NCBI GenBank assembly: GCA_965212205.1
Contig: CBDBUX010000011.1
Location: 186,001 to 250,000 of the forward strand
Origin: JAHEJJ01 sp965212205
GTDB lineage: Bacteria > Bacteroidota > Bacteroidia > Flavobacteriales > Flavobacteriaceae
Length of the DNA: 64,000 nt
Direction: 5' to 3'
Of this stretch, positions 33,522-41,521 are shown piece after piece. The position numbers were made by a program, and so were the translations under genes. Position 1 is the first letter of the stretch, and each line of letters starts with the position of its first letter. Under the pieces are notes generated by a model. It was not told the origin of the DNA. It saw only the letters and a list, made by a program, of their open reading frames with translations, and made no database searches.

Positions 33522-34946
33522 TTAATTTTTTGCAAGATTCCGTATCATTCCTCCAAAAATGAAGAAATGGAAGGGAAGTACCGAATACCAATAAAGACGG
33601 CCTTTAAGACCTTTTGGTCTAAAAGTGGCTGTTTGATGCAAAATATTGTCGGAATCAATATTAAATTCAAGCCAGGCTTCACCTGGCATTCGCATTTCTG
33701 AAAATAGTAATAAGCGCCTCCCGGGTTTATCGGCCAGCAAAACCCTCCAGAAATCGAGCACATCCCCTGGGGAGATCTTATCGGGATGGGTACGCCCCCT
33801 TCTCAAGCCTACCCCACCATTAAGTTTGTCGAAGAACCCACGTATTCTCCATAGCCAGTTCCCATAGTACCATCCGGTTTCGCCGCCTATTTTCCATATG
33901 CGTTCGAGTGCAATATCGGGGTCAGTAACCTTAAGTGTTTTTTGGTCTTTCAGAACACCAAATTGCGGTACCTTTATATATTTCTCCAGATTCCTATTGA
34001 TAAGGCCACTGATCATACTGTCTTTCCAGCTGCTCACCACCAGGTTTTGCTCGATCTTTTTAAATGCCATATCGATGGCCTGCTCATAGCTATGTGTCTT
34101 TAGATCGAGTAATTTTTCCAGCCGATTTTCTTTTGCAATTACTTCGATTTTCATACTGTCGACCAGGTTGAGTGCCAGCTTGAAAGAGGTGGAGGTGACA
34201 AAATACAACCAATAAGAGGATAGTTTAGGAGTCATAACAGGTACTGTAATAATCCAGTTCTTAAAACCCCGCACCCTGGCATAACGTTGCAGCATTTCTT
34301 TGTAGGTGAGGATATCCGGACCTGCAATGTCGAAGGCTTCATCGTAAGTTTTTTGATGTCCGATGACCCCTGTCAGGAAATTCATAACATCGCGGATGGC
34401 GATAGGCTGAGATTTGGTCAGCACCCACTTTGGTGTGATCATGAGTGGGAGTTTTTCACATAGATCTCTGATGATCTCAAATGAAGAACTACCGGAGCCG
34501 ACAATAATTCCAGCTCTTAGCACTGTGAGGTGATATGCTCCTTCAGAGAGGATTTGCTCTACATTCCTCCTGGACCATAAATGTTTGGAAAGCTGATCAT
34601 CATTGACAATTCCACTGAGATAAATCACTTGTTCTATCCTGGTTGCTGCTGCATATAGATTGAAATTACGAGCGGTCATTGCCTCCATTTCTGTGAATTC
34701 CTGGGTAGAATTACTCATGGAGTGGATAAGAAAGTAGGCGATTTGCAGGTCTTCGGGTAATTTCCCGATTTCCACCTCCTCCAGTAAATCTATTTCTATA
34801 ATCTTAATACGAGATCTGGTTTCGGGATCGATACTGAGCCTTTTGGCATCCCTAACAGTGCAAACCACCTCGTGACCCATAGAGAGGAGTTGAGGCAAAA
34901 GCCGCATGCCGATATACCCATTCGCGCCAGTGACCAAAATCTTCAT
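33522..34946 (-). CDS. SDR-family NAD(P)-binding protein with C-terminal DUF2867
   Basis: The 474-residue product has a Rossmann N terminus with the nucleotide loop GANGYIGMRLL at residues 7-17, the VIYLSGIV strand near residue 107 and GPDILTYKEML near residue 209, as in atypical/extended SDRs (NmrA-like). From about residue 320 a second domain follows (GWYYGNWLWRIRGFFDKLNG, then FSEMRMPGEAWLEFNI), which matches the DUF2867 pattern, and the end is hydrophobic. The reaction is unknown. The small gene upstream ends 3 bases before it, suggesting an operon. Confidence 0.85.
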   Translation of the reverse strand: MKILVTGANGYIGMRLLPQLLSMGHEVVCTVRDAKRLSIDPETRSRIKIIEIDLLEEVEIGKLPEDLQIAYFLIHSMSNSTQEFTEMEAMTARNFNLYAAATRIEQVIYLSGIVNDDQLSKHLWSRRNVEQILSEGAYHLTVLRAGIIVGSGSSSFEIIRDLCEKLPLMITPKWVLTKSQPIAIRDVMNFLTGVIGHQKTYDEAFDIAGPDILTYKEMLQRYARVRGFKNWIITVPVMTPKLSSYWLYFVTSTSFKLALNLVDSMKIEVIAKENRLEKLLDLKTHSYEQAIDMAFKKIEQNLVVSSWKDSMISGLINRNLEKYIKVPQFGVLKDQKTLKVTDPDIALERIWKIGGETGWYYGNWLWRIRGFFDKLNGGVGLRRGRTHPDKISPGDVLDFWRVLLADKPGRRLLLFSEMRMPGEAWLEFNIDSDNILHQTATFRPKGLKGRLYWYSVLPFHFFIFGGMIRNLAKN

Positions 34947-34949
34947 AAC

Positions 34950-35375
34950 CTAAAGTTCATCTATTGTAGTCGGGGAATTATCGGCCTTGTAATCCAACAT
35001 TTTCCTGAAAAACTTTTGAATAGCCTTTGTATCGGCCTTTACTTTTACAAAGTGATGATCCCGATAAACCGAATATATCCCCAGATCACCTTTATAGACC
35101 GACAGTTTATAATAGGGAATGACAAGGGCAAATGTTTCGAGTAATGATCTGAATCGAAGAATGATCCCTTTCGGGCGCAATTCGATATTACAGGTATCGA
35201 GGTTGTTGTCTAGAATAAGGAGGTTTCTGATCTCAATACTGCTCGAGGTAATTTCCAGTTTAGGAGAGCCAATACCGTCCATGGCCCAGCGTTGTTTTAA
35301 CTTGAAGGGCTTGCCAACTTCCTCATCGATCTTTTTTGTGATCTCCCTATTGTTATAGGAAACATTAAACAGCAT
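34950..35375 (-). CDS. Conserved-looking protein of unknown function
   Basis: I do not recognise this 141-residue protein. It has no signal peptide or membrane segment; it is rich in beta-type hydrophobic-charged alternation (LEITSSSIEIRNLLILDN, GIILRFRSLLETFALVIPYY) and ends with a helix KAIQKFFRKMLDY. The ATG start and its 3-base spacing to the SDR-DUF2867 gene indicate a real, co-transcribed gene. A TATTTTTA sequence shortly upstream on the minus strand may be its -7 element. Confidence 0.65.
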   Translation of the reverse strand: MLFNVSYNNREITKKIDEEVGKPFKLKQRWAMDGIGSPKLEITSSSIEIRNLLILDNNLDTCNIELRPKGIILRFRSLLETFALVIPYYKLSVYKGDLGIYSVYRDHHFVKVKADTKAIQKFFRKMLDYKADNSPTTIDEL

Positions 35376-35471
35376 GAGATTCCGTTTTCATAGCATTGAA
35401 GTAAAAATAACCAAATGCCCTGTTTAAAAGAAGTGAGACCCCAGATTAATACTATAAGCCTAAAATTTCCT

Positions 35472-35479
35472 TAGTTTTG
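35472..35479 (+). promoter_or_regulatory. -7 promoter element of argS
   Basis: TAGTTTTG matches TANNTTTG, 20 bases before the argS start codon. Confidence 0.55.
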
Positions 35480-35499
35480 CAGCCTTAAACGGAGTTGCG

Positions 35500-37290
35500 A
35501 TGGATATTGAACAGATCCTGATTGATCGAGTCAAAAAAGTGGTGCTGGAGCAATTTAATATTGAATTGCCTACGGTAGAACTACAACCTACGCGTAAAGA
35601 TTTCGAAGGTGATATTACAGTGGTCGTTTTCCCGATGTTAAAATTTATCAAAGGGAATCCAGCAGTAATTGGTAATGCCATCGGGGAGGCACTTAGCGCC
35701 CAGTTCGAAAGTATCGAAGGGTTTAATGTGGTCAAAGGATTTTTAAATCTGGTTATACGCGATGCGCATTACATCACTTTTTTTAATTCGCTTGATGCTG
35801 TTGAAAACTATGGCTTCCGGCCCGAAACTTCCGGTGAAGCGGTAATGGTAGAATATTCTTCACCAAATACCAACAAACCACTTCATCTGGGGCATGTTCG
35901 TAACAATTTACTGGGGTACTCGGTCGCTGAATTGCTTAAAGCTGCCGGGAAAAAGGTATATAAAACACAAATAGTAAATGACCGGGGCATCCATATTTGT
36001 AAAAGCATGCTGGCCTGGTCGAAATTTGGTGATGGAGAAACACCTGCTTCTCAAGGAATCAAGGGCGATAAATTTGTAGGGAATTACTATGTCGCTTTCA
36101 ACAAAGCCTTTAAGGAAGAGGTCGAAAAATTGGTCGGTGATGGTATTTCTCGTGAGGAAGCAGAGAAGGAAGCTCCAGTCTTAAAGGAAGCTCAGGAAAT
36201 GTTGCGCAAATGGGAGGCGGGAGACCCCGAGGTCGTAGGGCTTTGGAAGCAAATGAATACCTGGGTATATGAAGGTTTTGACAAGACCTACCGGGATCTG
36301 GGCGTGGATTTCGATCGGTTATATTACGAAAGCAACACCTATTTACTGGGAAAAGATGTTATAGAAGAAGGACTATTAAAAGGCGTGTTTTTCAGAAAAC
36401 CCGATGGCAGTGTTTGGATAGATCTCACAGCGGACGGTCTTGATGAGAAAATTGTTCTCCGTTCCGACGGTACTTCGGTATATATGACCCAGGATCTGGG
36501 AACGGCTTTACAACGGGTAAAAGACTTTCCTGACATTACCGGTATGGTGTATACTGTGGGCAACGAACAGGATTACCATTTTAAGGTATTGTTCCTGATC
36601 TTAAAAAAACTGGGCTATTCGTGGGCAGAACAGCTTTATCATCTGAGTTATGGCATGGTAGATCTCCCCAGTGGCAAGATGAAAAGTCGGGAAGGGACCG
36701 TGGTAGATGCAGACGACCTCCTTGATGAAATGACCCGGACAGCGGAGCAGATCTCGAAAGAATTGGGCAAGCTCGAGGGGTATTCCGAAGAGGAAAAGCA
36801 AGACCTGTATGGTACCATTGGACTTGGTGCGCTAAAATATTATATTCTTAAAGTAGATCCAAAAAAACGAATCCTCTTCAATCCGGAAGAGTCGGTCGAT
36901 TTTCAGGGTAATACCGGACCATTTATTCAGTATACCTATGCCAGGATCCGCTCTATCCTTAGAAAATTCGAAACAATTGGCAAGGTGCGGGATATACCTG
37001 ATACCAACCGAGATATGCCACTGCATCCTAAGGAAAAGGAGCTGATTAAAATCATCGAACAATTTCCGTCAACGGTACAACAGGCAGCCGATAATTTAAG
37101 TCCGGCTCAGGTGGCTAACTATATCTACGAACTGGTTAAAGAATTTAATTCGTTTTATCAGCAACTTACTATTTTGGGTGAAAAGGATAATGATAAGAAG
37201 GAGTTTAGAGTAAAACTCTCCAAAACCGTGGCATATGTTATTGCGTCGGGCATGTCTCTACTGGGAATTAAGATGCCGGAACGGATGTAG
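35500..37290 (+). CDS. argS: Arginine-tRNA ligase
   Basis: Class I aminoacyl-tRNA synthetase charging tRNA-Arg. The 596-residue product has the N-terminal Add-1 domain, the HIGH motif in NKPLHLGHVRNNLLG near residues 125-139, the KMSK-like site PSGKMKSREGTVVDADDLL near residues 390-408 and the C-terminal anticodon-binding helical domain ending GMSLLGIKMPERM. Its own promoter element precedes it, and its stop is 1 base from the stop of the TonB receptor gene on the other strand. Confidence 0.98.
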   Translation: MDIEQILIDRVKKVVLEQFNIELPTVELQPTRKDFEGDITVVVFPMLKFIKGNPAVIGNAIGEALSAQFESIEGFNVVKGFLNLVIRDAHYITFFNSLDAVENYGFRPETSGEAVMVEYSSPNTNKPLHLGHVRNNLLGYSVAELLKAAGKKVYKTQIVNDRGIHICKSMLAWSKFGDGETPASQGIKGDKFVGNYYVAFNKAFKEEVEKLVGDGISREEAEKEAPVLKEAQEMLRKWEAGDPEVVGLWKQMNTWVYEGFDKTYRDLGVDFDRLYYESNTYLLGKDVIEEGLLKGVFFRKPDGSVWIDLTADGLDEKIVLRSDGTSVYMTQDLGTALQRVKDFPDITGMVYTVGNEQDYHFKVLFLILKKLGYSWAEQLYHLSYGMVDLPSGKMKSREGTVVDADDLLDEMTRTAEQISKELGKLEGYSEEEKQDLYGTIGLGALKYYILKVDPKKRILFNPEESVDFQGNTGPFIQYTYARIRSILRKFETIGKVRDIPDTNRDMPLHPKEKELIKIIEQFPSTVQQAADNLSPAQVANYIYELVKEFNSFYQQLTILGEKDNDKKEFRVKLSKTVAYVIASGMSLLGIKMPERM

Positions 37291-37291
37291 T

Positions 37292-39850
37292 CTAGAAGTT
37301 TATCCTAAAACTTACATTTGGGGTAAAGCCCAGTGATATACTTTCAATCCTTTCTATTTCCAGCTGATTGTTGAGCCTGTAGTAAACATTCAAAATATTT
37401 TCCCTGCTGAAAATATTGAGCAACGATAAACCTGCTGTAGCTTTTATTCGGGGGCTAAGGTTAAAACTATAAAGCGCGGAAGCATCGAACCTCATATAAT
37501 CCGGTAGCCTACTCGAATTGGGCGATTGATAGACGATAGTAGCCGGTAATGTACTGGTGTCTAGTCCGTCAGGATCGGGCAGAGGTTCTGTAAAGGGTTT
37601 TCCTGTCCGGTAATTAAAGCCAGCGCCCAGTTTAAAGTTGCCATAGGTATAATTTGCTCCCAGGGTGAGGGTATGACGAATATCAAGATTGTTCGGAAAA
37701 GTAGGAGGAACTATGTCTTCGAAAGTAAAGTCATTTAAGTTATATGCATAACTCAACCAGCTGCTAAAACTGTTGGTTTTATGGTTTATGAGGAATTCTA
37801 ACCCCTTAACATCATATTTGCCGATCTCCCCGTTGAATTGATTTTGATTTTGAAAACCCTGAGTGGAAGTGCTGATACCATCCACTGTTTTATAAAATCC
37901 TTCCAGGCTTACAAACCAATTCCTTTTGTCATAGCTCAAACCAAGAGATCCCTGTTTGCTTTTGGTGATCGGCAGGGTATCTTCATCGGAAAGGATCCAT
38001 CTCCTTTTCTCGATACCCAGGAAATTTTGTTCCAGGTCGATCACCTGATTGGTCACCTGGTTTTTAAACTCACCTAAAGCTTCCAGTGTAAGTCCCGGGG
38101 CCAGTTGATAACTCAAATTCAGGCGGGGTTCAAGAATGATCTCGCTAAAGGTGTCGAGGTTTTCCAGGTAATTAAATCGCCCGCCAAGTCTTAGTCTCAG
38201 GTTGTCATTAGCCGAAACATAACCGATCTCCGAAAAAGCCGAATGGCTCCTGATCACTCCTTTGATATCACTTTGGAAGGGAGGTTGTGAAACTTCTGTA
38301 AAGTTGGTCACACCCACTTCTATAAACTGGTATCCGTTATACCAATGGAGATCGGACCTCAAACGGAGATCGGTATTGATTTTTACAGAGGTTTCCAGCA
38401 CTTCATTGACCTGGTCAAGAACCTGTTGGCCAAATGCTGTAATATTTCGTGAATCCAGATTATAGCGCGTATAATAGGCGTTCACCGAGGTCGAGAAATT
38501 ATCAAGCCACCTGGCATTCCACCTGCCCCCGAATGATAAATTGGCCTGATCTAACGAACTTTCATTGACTTGCGAATTGTCCTGGTTAAACTCGGTATAG
38601 TCGAGCCGATTATTGATGTTGATAAAGCTCACTCGAAATTGATGATCATCATTGAGATCATAGAGCAACTTTGCCGTATAATCATAGAAATAGAAATTTT
38701 CATCTTCTCTAATCCTGGTGTTGCTGGAATTGGCGATTTTGATCTGGGTATCCTGAAAGGCACGGTCTGAAAAGACCTTGTACGTGGGAGTGTAGAAAAA
38801 ATCGGTGGTGGAACGCCGCCCCGATACCTGTACTGCCAGCCTATCGGTTATCGGGATCTGCCCATAAATATCCATACTGATGAGGTTGAATCCGGCCCCG
38901 CCATTAAACTGTGGACTAAGCTCATCCTTGGTTTCCATGAGGATCACTCCGCTTACCCCATCGCCGAACTGGGCGCTGGTGCCATTTTTAATGATGGAAA
39001 CTCTATCGGTAAGGTATGGGTTGAAGGCGGATATCAGACCAAAAAAATGACCGGATTGATACATTTTTATACCATCCCATAAGATCAGATTCTGATCGTT
39101 GGTGCCTCCCCTGATGTTGATATCCGATACGGTTTCGTCTATGCTCTTGATACCCGGGAGCGCTTGCACCGTTTGCAGCACATCTGGTTCAATCAGTCCG
39201 GGTAAGATTCCAAATTCGGGAGAATTGATCTGTATACTGCCATCGGATTGCTTCGAAATTCCCGTGGTCAGGAATTTGTAGATCACAACTTCTTCTAATT
39301 CCTGATAGCTTACGGCCATCAATAGGGTTGTACAAGGCTCCGTGCTCACCAACTCTTCAGCAGCGATATATTTTGTTTTAAATCCTATATGCCGGATACG
39401 GACTACCGCCTTTCTAGGAATCCGGTTGAGGCTAAACACGCCTTCAGCACTTGTCACTGTAGATATGCTGCTCCCGAGGACCTCAATACTTGCGCCTCCA
39501 AGGGTGTTTTCCTCAAAATTATCCAGAATATGTGCACAGATATCAACAAGTACGCTTTTAGAGAGCGTATAATAGCGGTCGCTTAATTTCTTTATAATCA
39601 ATTGGGTTTGGTTCTCAATGGCTTCGAGAATACCGTCCAGCTCCGTTTCCCTGGGAATATTTATGGTGAGTGATTCCAGATCTTCATCCAGATAGGAAAA
39701 CTTGACATCATATTGGGTTTGGAGTTCCTGAATATAGGCAACGAGTGCTACCTGGACATCGGCCTGCCCGTCTTGCCCCCAGCTTGCAGTAAATACTGAG
39801 AAAAAGAAAATCGATAAAAGTACAACACTGTTAAGGTGTTTCCTCGGCAT
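37292..39850 (-). CDS. TonB-dependent outer membrane receptor with STN signalling domain (FecA-like)
   Basis: The 852-residue product has a signal peptide (about residues 1-25), an STN domain (about 28-100; VKFSYLDEDLESLTINIPRE) that in FecA-type receptors touches the anti-sigma protein, a CarboxypepD_reg-like domain (about 105-180), a plug with INIRGGTNDQNLILWDGIKM near residues 243-262, and a beta barrel ending in a terminal phenylalanine (SFRINF). No SusD gene is next to it. It overlaps the fecR gene by 20 bases and forms an operon sigma-FecR-receptor. The imported compound is unknown. Confidence 0.93.
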   Translation of the reverse strand: MPRKHLNSVVLLSIFFFSVFTASWGQDGQADVQVALVAYIQELQTQYDVKFSYLDEDLESLTINIPRETELDGILEAIENQTQLIIKKLSDRYYTLSKSVLVDICAHILDNFEENTLGGASIEVLGSSISTVTSAEGVFSLNRIPRKAVVRIRHIGFKTKYIAAEELVSTEPCTTLLMAVSYQELEEVVIYKFLTTGISKQSDGSIQINSPEFGILPGLIEPDVLQTVQALPGIKSIDETVSDINIRGGTNDQNLILWDGIKMYQSGHFFGLISAFNPYLTDRVSIIKNGTSAQFGDGVSGVILMETKDELSPQFNGGAGFNLISMDIYGQIPITDRLAVQVSGRRSTTDFFYTPTYKVFSDRAFQDTQIKIANSSNTRIREDENFYFYDYTAKLLYDLNDDHQFRVSFININNRLDYTEFNQDNSQVNESSLDQANLSFGGRWNARWLDNFSTSVNAYYTRYNLDSRNITAFGQQVLDQVNEVLETSVKINTDLRLRSDLHWYNGYQFIEVGVTNFTEVSQPPFQSDIKGVIRSHSAFSEIGYVSANDNLRLRLGGRFNYLENLDTFSEIILEPRLNLSYQLAPGLTLEALGEFKNQVTNQVIDLEQNFLGIEKRRWILSDEDTLPITKSKQGSLGLSYDKRNWFVSLEGFYKTVDGISTSTQGFQNQNQFNGEIGKYDVKGLEFLINHKTNSFSSWLSYAYNLNDFTFEDIVPPTFPNNLDIRHTLTLGANYTYGNFKLGAGFNYRTGKPFTEPLPDPDGLDTSTLPATIVYQSPNSSRLPDYMRFDASALYSFNLSPRIKATAGLSLLNIFSRENILNVYYRLNNQLEIERIESISLGFTPNVSFRINF

Positions 39851-40742
39851 AGAACAGTACTTGATTCCCCTCTAAATTAAATTTAATTTGATAAGGGGCA
39901 CTAATACTTTCTAACGCCAAATTCAGGTTTGTGTTGCTAAAAGTACCTGTAAATAATTGCACTGTGTCGATACCATTAGTAGAGACTTTTATGTTGTATT
40001 GACGCTCCAGCTCATTCAAGACGAATTTAAGCGGAATACTTTTGAAAGAACTTTCATCATTTATCCAGGAGGGCGACTGATTTGCTGCCACCTTTTCTTC
40101 TACGACGGTGCCGTTAAAGACCAGGATAGAACTTCCTGCCGGGAGCTGTGTTTCCACATCCTTAAAGTTCACCCGTACCAGACCTTCATAACAGCTGACT
40201 TCGAAAAAGCCATCTCTTTGCTCCACATTGAATTGTGTTCCTAAGACGGTCACAGTACCTGCCGCTGTGGATACGGTAAATTTCTTTCCTTTGGCCACTT
40301 TGAAGAAGGCCTCACCCTCTAATTCTATATTTCTTTGTTCATCCCACTTCTTCTTGCTATAACTTATTTCTGATCCGGCATTAAGGATCACTTCTGAGGC
40401 GTCGGGTAGAATTACAGTTTCACGCTGGGCATATTGCGTAGAAATCGTTTCATTAAGTGAGTTAATATAAAAATAGGATATCATAAACAGTACAGCAATT
40501 GCTGCGGCAATACGCATCATCTTTTGTACAGGTCGCATCCTTATTACTTTTGGTTCACTGCTTTGTCTGCGATCATGTAAATCATTCCAGGCCATATCCA
40601 GATCGAACTCAGGTGCTTCCAATTGATCGGAAACGTCCAAGATCCTCTGGTAAGAAGCATACTCTTCGGAGTTTTTAAACTCCTTGAGTTCTTCTTCCGA
40701 GAGCTCGTTGTTCAACCATTTTGCCAAATAATTCTCTTGCAT
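39831..40742 (-). CDS. FecR-family anti-sigma factor
   Basis: The 303-residue product has a cytosolic N terminus (about residues 1-75) that would bind the sigma factor, one membrane segment (IAAAIAVLFMISYFYI near residues 78-93), a periplasmic FecR domain (about 108-205; RETVILPDASEVILNAGSEI) and a C-terminal DUF4974-like domain from about residue 235 (SFKSIPLKFVLNELERQYNI). It should relay receptor occupancy to the sigma factor. It is overlapped by the receptor gene start and is 157 bases after the sigma gene, a gap with a repeat. Confidence 0.93.
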   Translation of the reverse strand: MQENYLAKWLNNELSEEELKEFKNSEEYASYQRILDVSDQLEAPEFDLDMAWNDLHDRRQSSEPKVIRMRPVQKMMRIAAAIAVLFMISYFYINSLNETISTQYAQRETVILPDASEVILNAGSEISYSKKKWDEQRNIELEGEAFFKVAKGKKFTVSTAAGTVTVLGTQFNVEQRDGFFEVSCYEGLVRVNFKDVETQLPAGSSILVFNGTVVEEKVAANQSPSWINDESSFKSIPLKFVLNELERQYNIKVSTNGIDTVQLFTGTFSNTNLNLALESISAPYQIKFNLEGNQVLFYAEETP

Positions 40743-40797
40743 GATTTCCAGCTTTACATCCTTATAACAACTGTTTATATAAAAACCCTACCCAAAA

Positions 40798-40895
40798 GTT
40801 GAAAGTTGGAAGACTAAAGTTAAAAAATGTCCGATACAACGGGGTTTAGCGCCCAAATCCAAAGTATCATTCAATTTACACTATCAACTTTCAAC
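40798..40895. repeat. 11-bp inverted repeat flanking the sigma-fecR gap
   Basis: GTTGAAAGTTG at 40798-40808 and its exact reverse complement CAACTTTCAAC at 40885-40895, 76 bases apart, fill most of the spacer between the sigma factor stop and the fecR start. The left arm continues as GTTGAAAGTTGGAAG, close to GTTGGAAGTCGGAAG at 4381-4395 in the rpsJ-rplC spacer. This may be a dispersed intergenic repeat of this genome. Confidence 0.5.
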
Positions 40896-40899
40896 CAAC

Positions 40900-41400
40900 T
40901 CATATTCCATCGATCTGCTCGCGCAAGGCTTTCAGTGCCAAATGCATTCGTTTTTCGATGGCTTTTACACTTACCCCTTCCATTTCAGCTATTTCAGCAT
41001 ATTTTTTCCCGTCGATCCTATTAAGTAGAAAGGTGGTTCTTTGATTCTCCGGTAAACTTTCAAGGGCACGGTCGAGTTTATTCTTAAATTCCTTTTCCTC
41101 CATCAAAAACTCAGGGGACTCATAAGAAGAGGTGTTTTTTTGATTTCCTGCGTATTTCAATCGGACTTTCTCAGCTTTTAATACGTTTAAATACAAATTA
41201 TTGGCCACTGTGTAAACATAAGATTTGGCCTTTTCAGGGCTCACCTTGGCACAATTCTCCCAAAGCTTTACAAAAGCCTCTTGTACAGCATCATAAGCCT
41301 TCTCCTGATTCCCAAACTTATAATATATATAGTTGTATACCGTTTTAGAATGAGTACGAAAGAGGGTGCTATAAACTGCTTCTTCACAGACATTATCCAT
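40900..41400 (-). CDS. ECF-type RNA polymerase sigma factor (FecI-like)
   Basis: The 166-residue product has region 2 (VYNYIYYKFGNQEKAYDAVQ then AFVKLWEN near residues 20-50) and region 4 with the helix-turn-helix (ESLPENQRTTFLLNRIDGKK then YAEIAEMEGVSVKAIEKRMH). It should direct transcription of the receptor operon or of other genes when FecR releases it. The frame is open to a GTG at 41556, but ATG at 41400 gives the family N terminus and lies just downstream of a -7 element, so it was chosen. Confidence 0.93.
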   Translation of the reverse strand: MDNVCEEAVYSTLFRTHSKTVYNYIYYKFGNQEKAYDAVQEAFVKLWENCAKVSPEKAKSYVYTVANNLYLNVLKAEKVRLKYAGNQKNTSSYESPEFLMEEKEFKNKLDRALESLPENQRTTFLLNRIDGKKYAEIAEMEGVSVKAIEKRMHLALKALREQIDGI

Positions 41401-41429
41401 ATTGAACTGTTCAGGTCTTCTGATGATTC

Positions 41430-41437
41430 CAAAGATA
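41430..41437 (-). promoter_or_regulatory. -7 promoter element of the ECF sigma gene
   Basis: TATCTTTG on the minus strand, an exact TANNTTTG match, 29 bases before the chosen start codon at 41400. It supports that start over the GTG at 41556, which lies upstream of the element. Confidence 0.6.
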
Positions 41438-41521
41438 TCTGAAAAAAAATTAAAATAGGGGTAGGGTATTCCATAAGATAATTGTTTCAAAGGTGTACGA
41501 ACAACAAAATTCCAAATCGTT

